Origin: Gudongella sp034006985
Lineage (GTDB): Bacteria > Bacillota > Clostridia > Tissierellales > Tissierellaceae
Length of the DNA stretch: 64,000 nt
Direction of reading: 5' to 3'
Assembly (NCBI GenBank): GCA_034006985.1
Contig: JAVERT010000009.1
Location: 29,181 to 93,180, forward strand
The notes below the pieces were generated by a model. That model had not been told where the DNA came from and did not search any database. It saw nothing but the letters and a program-made list of their open reading frames with translations. How positions within the stretch are numbered: position 1 is the first letter of the stretch; every line of letters starts with the position of its first letter. This document shows, in pieces, positions 51,234 to 59,565 of this stretch. Both the position numbers and the translations under genes were made by a program.

Positions 51234-52087
51234 TTAAAGATCTGCTTTTAGAAGGAGTAAATGAGCTCCGATTAAAAAAAGATATAAATGCTCAACTTGA
51301 AGTAAGGCTTATTCTATCCTATTTATTAAAGGTAGATAAGTCTTATCTTTATGGGCATTCAGATGAAGAAATATCTTTGGAAATTTCGGAAAAGTTTCGA
51401 GATATCATAGCGTTAAGAAAAAAAGGTACTCCGATGGCATATATATTGAATGAAAAAGAATTTATGGGGATGAATCTCTTTGTTGAAGAAGGTGTTTTAA
51501 TACCCAGAGGAGATACTGAGATAATAGTTGAATATATTATAGAATATATTAATAATATATTTGGGGAAAATCCATTTAGTCTTTTGGACATTGGAATTGG
51601 AAGCGGGGCAATCTCTCTTGCAATTGCAAAGAATTTTCCAAATGGCAATATAATTGGAATTGACTTTTTTGAAAAACCATTAAAGATAGCTGAAAAGAAT
51701 AGAGTAAGCCTAGAATTAGAAAATGTAAAATTTATAAAAAGTAATTTGTTTTCTTCATTAAATAATAATAATTTCAGCAATTATTTTGATATTATTGTTT
51801 CTAATCCACCCTATATTCCTGAAGCAGATATTGAAGAACTTGATGCAGATGTGAGAGGATTTGAGCCAAAGGAAGCTTTAAGTGGTGGAGAGGATGGCTT
51901 AGATTTTTATAGGGCGATTTCAAAGGATGCTAAATTGTATCTAAAGGAAAACGGACTTTTGGTTTATGAAATTGGATATAATCAAGCGAGTAGCGTTGAA
52001 AGTATATTAAGTCACTATGGGTACAAATGTATAAATGCAAAGAATGACTTAGAAGATAGAAATAGACTTATATCAGCAATGAAGTAA
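51227..52087 (+). CDS. prmC: Release factor glutamine methyltransferase PrmC
   Basis: SAM-dependent methyltransferase of 286 residues that methylates the Gln of the GGQ motif in release factors RF1 and RF2. It has an N-terminal helical domain (about 1-80), then the Rossmann domain with LDIGIGSGAISLAIA and the catalytic NPPY at 193-196. GTG at 51227 lies in the last codons of the previous gene, with AGGGAGG eight bases upstream. Its target, prfA, is encoded 1.2 kb downstream. Confidence 0.93.
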   Translation: MVVKDLLLEGVNELRLKKDINAQLEVRLILSYLLKVDKSYLYGHSDEEISLEISEKFRDIIALRKKGTPMAYILNEKEFMGMNLFVEEGVLIPRGDTEIIVEYIIEYINNIFGENPFSLLDIGIGSGAISLAIAKNFPNGNIIGIDFFEKPLKIAEKNRVSLELENVKFIKSNLFSSLNNNNFSNYFDIIVSNPPYIPEADIEELDADVRGFEPKEALSGGEDGLDFYRAISKDAKLYLKENGLLVYEIGYNQASSVESILSHYGYKCINAKNDLEDRNRLISAMK

Positions 52088-52098
52088 GGAGGGATAGT

Positions 52099-52620
52099 TT
52101 GCACATACTACTAGAGTTATTTATGTCGTTTTTTAAGATAGGAGCATTTAGCTTTGGTGGAGGCTATGCAATGCTACCATTAATAGAAGAAGAGGTGATT
52201 CATGTACATAGCTGGATTACAACTTCAGAATATATAGATATTCTTGCAATTGCTGAAATGACACCTGGACCAATAGCAATTAACTCGGCTACATTTTTGG
52301 GTTACAAAGTAGCTGGAGTATTAGGGTCAACAGTTTCAACACTTGGGGTTGTGTTACCTTCTTTTATAGTAATGAGTATGATCTTTCACTTTGTATTTAA
52401 ATTTAAAAACTCACCATATGTTGATTGGATATTTATGGGTATCAGACCAGTTGTACTTGGACTTATTGCAGCTGCAGCTATAAGCGTGGGGAGAACAACT
52501 TTCGTAGACATTCCATCTGTATTGATTGCGGTACTATTATTTTATATTGTAGCGTTTAAAAAATTCAATCCGATTTTAGCAATTGTTGTTGCAGGTGCAT
52601 TAGGGATTGTATTTTATTAG
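52099..52620 (+). CDS. Chromate transporter family protein, half 1
   Basis: Membrane protein of 173 residues corresponding to one half of the CHR (chromate ion transporter) family. It has the motif FKIGAFSFGGGYAMLPLI at about residue 10 and AEMTPGPIAINSATFLG at about 52, with about five or six helices. TTG at 52099 follows AGGAGGGAT, 11 bases after prmC. Short-chain CHR proteins work as pairs of opposite topology; the partner follows after 11 bases. Members export chromate or related anions, although substrates in anaerobes are unproven. Confidence 0.88.
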   Translation: MHILLELFMSFFKIGAFSFGGGYAMLPLIEEEVIHVHSWITTSEYIDILAIAEMTPGPIAINSATFLGYKVAGVLGSTVSTLGVVLPSFIVMSMIFHFVFKFKNSPYVDWIFMGIRPVVLGLIAAAAISVGRTTFVDIPSVLIAVLLFYIVAFKKFNPILAIVVAGALGIVFY

Positions 52621-52631
52621 GGGGGACTTAA

Positions 52632-53174
52632 ATGCTTTTTGATTTATTTTTAACGTTTTTTAAAATAGGAGCATTTACTTTTGGAGGAGGCTATGCAATG
52701 CTCCCAATTATTCAAAAGGAAATTGTTGAGAAAAAAGGTCTTATTAGTGAAGAGGAATTTATGGATGCGATTGCACTAGCTCAAGCATCTCCAGGTCCTG
52801 TCGCTGTAAATACCAGTGTATATGTAGGATATAGAATACTAGGGTTTAAAGGGGCACTTTCAGCAACTTTAGGCGCAGTATTACCTTCATTTATTATAAT
52901 TCTTCTTATTGCTGCATATTTTATACAGTTTAGGGATAATTTGATAGTAGAAAAAGTGTTTTCAGGCATAAGACCCGCTATAGTTGCGCTTATATTAGCT
53001 GCTGTATATAAAATGTGGATTAAAACAAAAAGAACTTACCTTAAATTATTTGTCGCAATTGGAACAATTTTTATTATAATATTTATTGGTATAAGTCCAG
53101 TTTGGGTTGTAATTGCAGGTGCGGTAATTTCTGTAATTTACCATAGATTTATTATAAAAGCAGATGAGGGCTAG
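52632..53174 (+). CDS. Chromate transporter family protein, half 2
   Basis: Second short CHR-family protein, 180 residues, with the same two motifs: FKIGAFTFGGGYAMLPII (about 10) and ALAQASPGPVAVNTSVYVG (about 51), plus five or six helices and a basic C-terminus. GGGGGG precedes the ATG at 52632. The pair are paralogues (homologous along their length) and are likely subunits of one heterodimeric transporter. They interrupt the usual prmC-prfA neighbourhood and are followed by a separate promoter for prfA. Confidence 0.88.
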   Translation: MLFDLFLTFFKIGAFTFGGGYAMLPIIQKEIVEKKGLISEEEFMDAIALAQASPGPVAVNTSVYVGYRILGFKGALSATLGAVLPSFIIILLIAAYFIQFRDNLIVEKVFSGIRPAIVALILAAVYKMWIKTKRTYLKLFVAIGTIFIIIFIGISPVWVVIAGAVISVIYHRFIIKADEG

Positions 53175-53179
53175 CTTAC

Positions 53180-53208
53180 TTGTAAAATAGCATTAAGCAT
53201 AATATAAT
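53180..53208 (+). promoter_or_regulatory. Promoter of prfA
   Basis: TTGTAA (53180-53185), 17-base spacer, TATAAT (53203-53208), 44 bases before the prfA start. There is no terminator between the CHR pair and prfA. Confidence 0.65.
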
Positions 53209-53251
53209 GATGTTGAGAGATTACTATTTTATATAGAGAGAGGTTTTAATA

Positions 53252-54322
53252 GTGTTAGAAAAATTAGCGTTTTTAGAGGATAAATATAAAGAACTGGTTC
53301 AAAAAACAATGGATCCAGATTTAATTAATGAAGATAGAGAAGAATGGCAAAGAGTAATGAAAGAACAATCGGATATAGAGCCAATTGTTGAAAAGTATAG
53401 AGAATATACTAGAGTTTTATCAGAACTTGACGATGCGAAGATGATGCTTCATGATAAGCTTGACGATGATATGAAAGAAATGGTTAAAGAAGAAGTTAAG
53501 GGACTTGAAGAAAATGTAACTGAAATTGAAGAAGAAATAAGAGTTATGCTCATTCCTACAGATCCTAATGACCATAAAAATGTTATAGTGGAAATTCGTG
53601 GTGGTGCAGGTGGAGATGAAGCTGCTTTATTTGCAGGTGTACTCTTTCGTATGTTTATAAGATATGCTGAAAGAAATCGCTGGAAAATTGATATTATGAA
53701 TACCAATGAGATTGGGATTGGCGGGTATAAAGAAGTAATATTTATGATTAAAGGTAAGAGTGCATATAGTAGATTAAAATATGAATCTGGTGTTCACAGA
53801 GTTCAGAGGGTACCTGAGACTGAGTCAAGTGGAAGGATTCATACATCTACAGTAACAGTTGCTGTTTTGCCAGAGGCAGAGGATATTGATATTGAGATAG
53901 GGCCAGGTGAATTACGAGTAGATGTATTTAGATCGTCAGGTAATGGTGGCCAGTCAGTAAATACAACTGACTCAGCAGTAAGAATGACTCATATTCCAAC
54001 TGGAATAGTAGTTTCCTGTCAGGATGAAAAGAGCCAGTTAAAGAATAAGGACAAAGCGCTTAAAATATTAAAGTCAAAACTATATGATTTGAAACTTCAG
54101 GAGCAAAACAAAGAGCTTGCTCAAATGAAAAAAGGGCAAGTTGGAACGGGAGACAGATCTGAAAGAATTAGAACTTATAACTTCCCACAAGGTCGTGTTA
54201 CTGATCATAGAATAAATCTTACTCTTTATAAGTTGAATAACTTTGTAGATGGAGATCTTGATGAGATGATCGATGCATTGATCACATCAGATCAAGCAGA
54301 TAAAATGCAGGAGCTCAGCTAA
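53252..54322 (+). CDS. prfA: Peptide chain release factor 1
   Basis: RF1 of 356 residues, reading UAA and UAG stop codons on the ribosome. It has an N-terminal coiled-coil domain (about 1-100), VEIRGGAGGDEAALFAG (about 113), a PxT-type codon-recognition segment (VPETESSGRIHTST, about 185-198; here PET) and the peptidyl-hydrolysis loop GGQ at 232-234 (SSGNGGQSVNTTDSAVRMTHIPTG). GTG at 53252 follows GAGAGG. Its GGQ Gln234 is the substrate of PrmC encoded upstream. Confidence 0.95.
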   Translation: MLEKLAFLEDKYKELVQKTMDPDLINEDREEWQRVMKEQSDIEPIVEKYREYTRVLSELDDAKMMLHDKLDDDMKEMVKEEVKGLEENVTEIEEEIRVMLIPTDPNDHKNVIVEIRGGAGGDEAALFAGVLFRMFIRYAERNRWKIDIMNTNEIGIGGYKEVIFMIKGKSAYSRLKYESGVHRVQRVPETESSGRIHTSTVTVAVLPEAEDIDIEIGPGELRVDVFRSSGNGGQSVNTTDSAVRMTHIPTGIVVSCQDEKSQLKNKDKALKILKSKLYDLKLQEQNKELAQMKKGQVGTGDRSERIRTYNFPQGRVTDHRINLTLYKLNNFVDGDLDEMIDALITSDQADKMQELS

Positions 54323-54342
54323 GAGGGGAAACCCTCTTTTTT
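54321..54342 (+). terminator. Terminator of prfA
   Basis: AAGAGGG (54321-54327), GAAA tetraloop, CCCTCTT (54332-54338) and a T-run to 54342. It overlaps the stop codon. Confidence 0.9.
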
Positions 54343-54448
54343 GCATATTACAGAAAGCTAAACTTTCTATAATATATAAAAAGAGGCTCAGATAGCTTTG
54401 CTATCGTTGAAAACACTTATTTGTATTTTAATATGAAAGGCGCATACT

Positions 54449-55501
54449 ATGATAACTAGAATAGAAATAATAAAAGATGCAAAAAAAGATATAGGCTTAA
54501 TTAAACAGGCAGCAGAAGATATAAAAGCTGGGAAACTTGTCGCTTTTCCAACTGAAACTGTCTATGGGCTTGGAGCAGATGGGCTAAATAAAGAAGCTGT
54601 TGAAAAAATATATCTAGCAAAGGGAAGACCATCGGATAACCCAATTATATTACATGTAGATTCCATAGCTATGCTAGAGAGACTTGTAAAAGAGATTCCA
54701 AAAGAAGCATACATTTTGATAAATCGATTTTGGCCAGGGCCATTGACTCTAGTTTTAAAGAAAAGTGATATAGTTCCTGATATAATAACAGCTGGATTGG
54801 ACAGTGTTGCAATAAGAATGCCTAGTAATCCAATTGCATTAGCTTTGATTAAAGAGTCAAATACCCCTATAGCAGCTCCGTCTGCAAATACATCAGGTAG
54901 ACCATCCCCAACTCGAGCTGAACATGTTATAGAGGATATGGATGGAAGAATTTCTTTTATTATAGATGGTGGAGAAACTGGAGTTGGACTTGAATCAAGT
55001 GTTATTGATCTGACTGAAAGAATTCCTATGATTCTAAGACCTGGTGGTATAACAATCGAACAGATTAAAGAAGAACTGCCTAACGTAGTTATTGATCCAG
55101 CACTTTTAGAAAATGATAATAAAATTCTTATTCCAAAATCACCTGGGCAAAAGTATCGTCATTACGCACCAAAAGCAGAGATGATTGTTTATATTGGCAA
55201 AAGAGAAAAACGTGTTAAAGAGATTTTAGCTAGAGCTAATAAGGAAAAAGTTTTAGGAAAAAATGTTGGAATTATGTGTTTTGAAGAGAATAAAGAAAAC
55301 TTTAAGGAGTTTTCTCAAATCGTGATGGGAAGCGAAAAAGACAAAGAGGCAATTGCTCATGGACTTTTCAATGCACTTAGAAAATTTGATGAGTGGAATG
55401 TGGGTATAATTCTATGTGAAGGTACAGATGAGGGAAATATTGGAATGGCTATAATGAATAGATTAGAAAAGGCATCTGGTGGGAATATGGTTTATGTATA
55501 G
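54449..55501 (+). CDS. ywlC: Threonylcarbamoyl-AMP synthase
   Basis: TsaC/Sua5-family enzyme of 350 residues that makes threonylcarbamoyl-AMP from Thr, bicarbonate and ATP, for the t6A modification of tRNA. The YrdC domain (about 8-205) has FPTETVYGLGADG, KGRPSDNPII, SANTSGRPSPT and the substrate-site loop; the long form adds a C-terminal Sua5 domain (about 235-350), reached by the conserved linker with SPGQKYRHYAPKAE. GAAAGG precedes the ATG at 54449. It starts the ywlC-ywlE-rpiB cluster known from Bacillus. Confidence 0.93.
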   Translation: MITRIEIIKDAKKDIGLIKQAAEDIKAGKLVAFPTETVYGLGADGLNKEAVEKIYLAKGRPSDNPIILHVDSIAMLERLVKEIPKEAYILINRFWPGPLTLVLKKSDIVPDIITAGLDSVAIRMPSNPIALALIKESNTPIAAPSANTSGRPSPTRAEHVIEDMDGRISFIIDGGETGVGLESSVIDLTERIPMILRPGGITIEQIKEELPNVVIDPALLENDNKILIPKSPGQKYRHYAPKAEMIVYIGKREKRVKEILARANKEKVLGKNVGIMCFEENKENFKEFSQIVMGSEKDKEAIAHGLFNALRKFDEWNVGIILCEGTDEGNIGMAIMNRLEKASGGNMVYV

Positions 55502-55512
55502 GAGGTCATTTT

Positions 55513-55962
55513 ATGAGAGTGTTATTTGTTTGTACAGGCAATACTTGTAGAAGTCCAATGGCTGAAGCATTGCTAAGAGATATAGCAACCAAAAGAGGAC
55601 TGAAAATAGAGGTGGATTCTGCAGGTGTATTTGCACCAGAAGGTCAATCAGCAAGTTTTAATGCGATAGAAACAATAGACAATATAGGTATAAAAGAACA
55701 TCAATCTAAAATGCTAACAAAGGAATTGATAGATTGGGCTGAATTAGTTCTTGTTATGACAAAATCTCATTTAAATATGGTTGAAGGAATGTACCCAGAA
55801 GCAAAGAGCAAAACCCATTTGTTATTAGAATTTACAGAGTACAAAGCACTTGATGTAGAAGACCCATTTGGTGGTTCTATAGATGATTATGAAAGAGTGA
55901 AAATACAGTTAGAAGATGCTGTATTTGCACTGTTGGAAAAAATAGATGAGGAGGAGATTTAG
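55513..55962 (+). CDS. ywlE: Low-molecular-weight phosphatase, YwlE type (protein arginine phosphatase)
   Basis: Low-molecular-weight phosphatase of 149 residues. The P-loop is CTGNTCRS with nucleophile Cys7, and the general acid Asp lies in the DVEDPFGG segment (about 117). The residue at position 11 is Thr, as in Bacillus YwlE, where it selects phospho-arginine over phospho-tyrosine. The context ywlC-ywlE-rpiB is the same as in Bacillus. GGAGGT precedes the ATG at 55513, 11 bases after ywlC. I infer arginine dephosphorylation; the matching kinase McsB is not in the window. Confidence 0.88.
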   Translation: MRVLFVCTGNTCRSPMAEALLRDIATKRGLKIEVDSAGVFAPEGQSASFNAIETIDNIGIKEHQSKMLTKELIDWAELVLVMTKSHLNMVEGMYPEAKSKTHLLLEFTEYKALDVEDPFGGSIDDYERVKIQLEDAVFALLEKIDEEEI

Positions 55963-56411
55963 TGAAAATAGGAATAGGAAGCGATCATGGAGGTTTTGCT
56001 TTAAAAGAAGAATTAAAGACTTTTATGGAAGAAAAGCATATTGAAGTTGTAGATTTTGGAACATTTAACACTGATTCAGTAGATTACCCAGATTATGGAG
56101 AATTAGTTGCAAAGGCTGTTATAAACGGAGAGGTTGAACGTGGAGTTGTTATCTGTGGTACTGGAATTGGTATTTCTATTTCTGCTAATAAGGTAAAAGG
56201 AATAAGATGTGCATTATGCGGAGATGTTTATTCCGCAAAAATGAGTAGAGCTCATAATGATGCAAATATGATAGCTCTTGGAGGGCGCGTAGTAGGAGTA
56301 GATTTAGCAAAGGAAATCTTAACAACATACCTAAATTCAAAATTTGAGGCGGGAAGACATGAAAGACGAGTAAATAAAATTAGTGAAATAGAAGATAGAT
56401 TTGTGGTATAA
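55962..56411 (+). CDS. rpiB: Ribose-5-phosphate isomerase B
   Basis: RpiB/LacAB-family isomerase of 149 residues, interconverting ribose-5-phosphate and ribulose-5-phosphate. Visible features are GSDHGGFALKEEL at the start, DYPDYGELVA (about 41), and GVVICGTGIGISISANK with the catalytic Cys65, then CGDVYSAKMSRAHNDANMIALGGRV. GTG at 55962 overlaps the ywlE stop by one base, with GAGGAG upstream. Ribose released by the nucleoside pathway in the window could enter here. Confidence 0.94.
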   Translation: MKIGIGSDHGGFALKEELKTFMEEKHIEVVDFGTFNTDSVDYPDYGELVAKAVINGEVERGVVICGTGIGISISANKVKGIRCALCGDVYSAKMSRAHNDANMIALGGRVVGVDLAKEILTTYLNSKFEAGRHERRVNKISEIEDRFVV

Positions 56412-56412
56412 T
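56404..56412 (+). promoter_or_regulatory. Extended -10 upstream of upp
   Basis: TGGTATAAT (56404-56412), overlapping the end of rpiB and 33 bases before the upp start. No clear -35. Confidence 0.45.
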
Positions 56413-56444
56413 ATTGAAGATGAAAAATTGAAGGGAGAGGTTTT

Positions 56445-57074
56445 ATGTCAAAATTAGTCTTAATGGATCACCCACTTATCAAGCATAAAATTACAATGAT
56501 ACGAGATATAAACACAGGATCTAAAGATTTTAGAGAGCTAGTTACAGAACTTTCAACATTGATGGCATATGAAGTAACAAGAGATTTTCCATTAGAGGAA
56601 ATTGAAATAGAAACACCTATAACAAAGATGGTGTCTCCAGTTATTGCAGGCAAGAAAGTAGGGCTTGTGCCTATTCTTAGAGCTGGTCTTGGAATGGTTG
56701 ATGGAATGTTGAATCTTATTCCAGCTGCAAAAGTTGGGCATATAGGGCTCTACAGAGACCCTGAAACACTAAAGCCAGTTGAGTATTATTGCAAGCTTCC
56801 AATGGATATAGCAGATAGAGATTTAATTATACTAGATCCAATGTTAGCAACTGGTGGGTCAGCTATTGCGGCTATTAGTTTTCTAAAAAAGAATGGAGCA
56901 AAGAATATAAAACTCGTATGTTTGATAGGAGCTCCAGAAGGCGTAGCTGCTGTGCAAAAAGCTGCTCCAGATGTTGATATATACCTAGCAGCCCTTGATG
57001 AAAAATTAAATGATCACGCTTATATCGTTCCTGGTTTAGGAGATGCAGGCGATAGATTATTTGGAACTAAGTAA
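56445..57074 (+). CDS. upp: Uracil phosphoribosyltransferase
   Basis: UPRTase of 209 residues, making UMP from uracil and PRPP (pyrimidine salvage). It has the N-terminal DHPLIKHKITMIRD segment, VPILRAGLGMVDGML (about 75), the PRPP loop LDPMLATGGSA (about 128) and the uracil-site YIVPGLGDAGDRLFGT end. GGGAGAGG precedes the ATG. It is followed by a terminator. The gene links rpiB and cell-wall genes as in many Firmicutes, and complements the nucleoside operon by recapturing released uracil. Confidence 0.96.
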   Translation: MSKLVLMDHPLIKHKITMIRDINTGSKDFRELVTELSTLMAYEVTRDFPLEEIEIETPITKMVSPVIAGKKVGLVPILRAGLGMVDGMLNLIPAAKVGHIGLYRDPETLKPVEYYCKLPMDIADRDLIILDPMLATGGSAIAAISFLKKNGAKNIKLVCLIGAPEGVAAVQKAAPDVDIYLAALDEKLNDHAYIVPGLGDAGDRLFGTK

Positions 57075-57083
57075 AGTAAACCT

Positions 57084-57109
57084 AAGAGCAGTTTTTGCTG
57101 CTCTTTTTT
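57084..57109 (+). terminator. Terminator of upp
   Basis: AAGAGCAG (57084-57091) pairs with CTGCTCTT (57098-57105) around a six-base loop; the T-run reaches 57109. Confidence 0.9.
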
Positions 57110-57175
57110 CTTTTGTTTGACTTATAATAGAGAGTTAGATATCATCTATATATTACTAGTTTAGGAGATTTTATT

Positions 57176-58216
57176 ATGCAAAAAGTTTTACTTCCATTTT
57201 TAGCGACATTTTTGATGGCTTTAGTCTTAACGCCAGCTGTAATAAAATTTGCAATAAAAATTGGGGCTATGGATATCCCCAAAGATGCGAGAAGAGTTCA
57301 CAAAGTAGCTATGCCTTTAATGGGTGGATTAGCTATGTATATAGCAGTAGTTGTTGGTATGTTTATATTTCTTCCAAAAGATAGAACGTTTATAGCGATT
57401 CTAATTGGTGCAACTTTGATTCTAATATCTGGAATTAAAGATGATATAAGGGGAACGACACCAAAAGAAAAGTTAGCTTATCAGATAATTGCTGCAGGGA
57501 TAGCAATATGGGGTGGTGTAAATATTGACTTTATTACAAATCCATTTGGACAAGGGTCTTTTAACTTAAGCTGGTTGGCTATCCCGATTACAATATTTTG
57601 GATAGTAGGGATTACCAATACACTAAATCTTATAGATGGGCTAGATGGGCTCGCAGGAGGAGTTGCATTTATATCCAGTCTTTCATTTATGTTTGTAGCA
57701 ATTAAAATGGAATTAGATTTTGTTGGGGTATTAGCTGCACTTGTTGCAGGAGCATGCTTAGGATTTTTACCCTTTAACTTTAACCCTGCAAAAATATTTA
57801 TGGGAGATACAGGCTCGCTTTTTTTAGGGTATATGTTGGCGGTTATTTCAATTGAAGGCGCTCTTAAAAGCGTTGCAACAATTGCTATGATTATACCAAT
57901 TATTATATTGGGAGTACCTATTTTTGACACAACATTTGCTATATTTAGAAGATTGTTAAAAGGTCAATCGATAATGGCTGCGGATAAAAGCCATCTTCAT
58001 CATAGACTCTTAGAAAAAGGTTTCACTCAGAAACAAACAGTTTTGATTCTATATGGAATATCAGGTATTTTTGGGTTGTTTGCTGTACTAGTATCAAAGG
58101 CAAATAGCTCTCAGGCTGTATTTATGTCAGCGATACTATTTGTAGTTGCTCTGTTTTTTGCATTTAGATTAGGGATGTTTTCATCAAAGAGCAAAGAGGA
58201 GGAAAACCAAAAATGA
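57176..58216 (+). CDS. TagO/WecA-like undecaprenyl-phosphate GlcNAc-1-phosphate transferase
   Basis: Polytopic membrane enzyme of 346 residues with about ten helices in the MraY/WecA family. It transfers a sugar-1-phosphate, probably GlcNAc-1-P, to undecaprenyl phosphate, starting a wall polymer. Motifs are MPLMGGLAMY (about 47), GIKDDIRGTTPKEKL (about 85, the DD motif), NLIDGLDGLAGG (about 151) and FMGDTGSLFLG (about 208), then KSHLHHRLLEKG (about 272) which binds substrate. GGAG precedes the ATG. It overlaps mnaA by four bases, and this pairing points to teichoic-acid-like or secondary wall polymer linkage synthesis. Confidence 0.9.
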   Translation: MQKVLLPFLATFLMALVLTPAVIKFAIKIGAMDIPKDARRVHKVAMPLMGGLAMYIAVVVGMFIFLPKDRTFIAILIGATLILISGIKDDIRGTTPKEKLAYQIIAAGIAIWGGVNIDFITNPFGQGSFNLSWLAIPITIFWIVGITNTLNLIDGLDGLAGGVAFISSLSFMFVAIKMELDFVGVLAALVAGACLGFLPFNFNPAKIFMGDTGSLFLGYMLAVISIEGALKSVATIAMIIPIIILGVPIFDTTFAIFRRLLKGQSIMAADKSHLHHRLLEKGFTQKQTVLILYGISGIFGLFAVLVSKANSSQAVFMSAILFVVALFFAFRLGMFSSKSKEEENQK

Positions 58217-59337
58217 AAATAATGACTGTATTTGGAACAAGACCAGAAGGCGTAAAAATGGCACCAATTATAAAAGCTATCTATAAGAGATCGGATATTG
58301 AACAAGTAGTTTGTATAACTGCTCAACATAGAGAAATGCTAGATCAAGTTATAGATTTATTCGAAATCAAACCTGATTACGATCTTAATATTTTCAAACC
58401 AGGACAAACACTAACTGACATAACAACAAATTCACTTAAAGGGTTAGAGGATGTTATAAAGAAAGAAAAGCCAGATATTTTACTTGTTCAAGGTGATACC
58501 ACAACTGTATTTGCTGGAGCCTTGGCTGCATTTTATCAAAAAGTTAGAATTGGCCATGTTGAAGCTGGACTTAGGAGTGGCAATCTTTACTCACCATATC
58601 CAGAAGAAGCAAATAGAAAATTAACAGGTGTTTTAACGGACTTTCATTTTGCACCAACAAATGCAAATAGAGAAAACCTTTTAAGAGAAGGATACCCTGA
58701 AGAAAAGATATTTATAACGGGGAACACAGTAATAGATGCTCTTAAATACGCAGTAAAGAAGGATTACATATTTGAAGATGAAAGGCTCAATAATATAGAT
58801 TTTGAGAATAAAAGAGTAGTACTCTTAACAAGTCATAGAAGAGAAAACCTTGGCAAATCGATGGAAAACATATTTAATGCAGTAAAAGATGCAATTAGCT
58901 TATTTGATGATGTGCTCGTAGTCTTTCCAGTTCATTTAAATCCTAGGGTAAGAGAAATTGCTAATAAAGTATTTGCGGGCAGCCCTAAAGTACTTTTAAC
59001 TGAACCACTAGACTATGCACCTTTTACAAATATAATGGCAAAGGCATATATGGCAGTTACTGATTCGGGTGGGCTTCAAGAAGAAGCACCAGCACTTGGG
59101 AAACCTGTATTAGTAGTTAGAGAAGAAACTGAAAGACCAGAGGGGATAGAAGCTGGTACTGCAAAGCTTGTTGGAACTCACTATAAAGATGTTTATGATA
59201 ATTTAGTAAGATTATTAGAGGATAATAAGGAATATGAAAAGATGGCAAAAGCGGTAAATCCTTATGGTGACGGTACTGCATCAGAAAAAATAGTAGATGT
59301 GATAGTAAGTGAGCTTAATAAACTAGGAATTGTATAA
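58213..59337 (+). CDS. mnaA: UDP-N-acetylglucosamine 2-epimerase
   Basis: Non-hydrolysing UDP-GlcNAc 2-epimerase of 374 residues, giving UDP-ManNAc. It has the FGTRPEGVKMAPII start, DTTTVFAGALAAF, GHVEAGLRSGNLYSPYPEEANR (about 115-136), TSHRRENLGKS (about 207) and DSGGLQEEAPALGKPVLV (about 289). The ATG at 58213 overlaps the TagO-like gene by four bases (ATGA), with AGAGGAGG upstream. UDP-ManNAc is the second sugar of teichoic acid linkage units and a precursor of wall polymers that bind SLH proteins, such as the one at 40462. Confidence 0.95.
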   Translation: MKIMTVFGTRPEGVKMAPIIKAIYKRSDIEQVVCITAQHREMLDQVIDLFEIKPDYDLNIFKPGQTLTDITTNSLKGLEDVIKKEKPDILLVQGDTTTVFAGALAAFYQKVRIGHVEAGLRSGNLYSPYPEEANRKLTGVLTDFHFAPTNANRENLLREGYPEEKIFITGNTVIDALKYAVKKDYIFEDERLNNIDFENKRVVLLTSHRRENLGKSMENIFNAVKDAISLFDDVLVVFPVHLNPRVREIANKVFAGSPKVLLTEPLDYAPFTNIMAKAYMAVTDSGGLQEEAPALGKPVLVVREETERPEGIEAGTAKLVGTHYKDVYDNLVRLLEDNKEYEKMAKAVNPYGDGTASEKIVDVIVSELNKLGIV

Positions 59338-59350
59338 TAAAAATATGATG

Positions 59351-59380
59351 AACACTCTCTTTTTTTCAAGGGAGTGTTTT
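59351..59380 (+). terminator. Terminator of mnaA
   Basis: AACACTCTC (59351-59359) pairs with GGGAGTGTT (59370-59378, one mismatch), followed by TTTT. Confidence 0.8.
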
Positions 59381-59449
59381 GTATTAATCTTAGACTTTTA
59401 TAGTGAAAGTGCCTTTTGACACTTTTTTAATGCAAAGTCAATACATAAA

Positions 59450-59458
59450 TGATATAAT
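59450..59458 (+). promoter_or_regulatory. Candidate extended -10 promoter of murA
   Basis: TGATATAAT at 59450-59458, 108 bases before the murA start. A TTGACA at 59416-59421 lies 31 bases upstream, too far to pair with it. The intervening leader to 59565 contains a short GC-rich stretch (GGCTCGCGAGGAGC) of unknown meaning. Confidence 0.4.
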
Positions 59459-59565
59459 ATAGAAGTTAATGGGAACTATTCGAGTATTGAGGTATGATTA
59501 GTGTATAATGTTGAAATTTTATGGCTCGCGAGGAGCTAATTTGGAATATATAGGGGGAGATTTTT

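Noticed and set aside
54382..54425. Further copy of the MITE-like repeat between prfA and ywlC
   Set aside because: It shares only AGCTTTGCTATC-like bases with the elements and lacks their ends; a small local hairpin is enough to explain it.
59416..59458. TTGACA paired with TATAAT as a standard promoter for murA
   Set aside because: The spacer is 31 bases, far beyond the 16-18 required; only the extended -10 is kept as a candidate.
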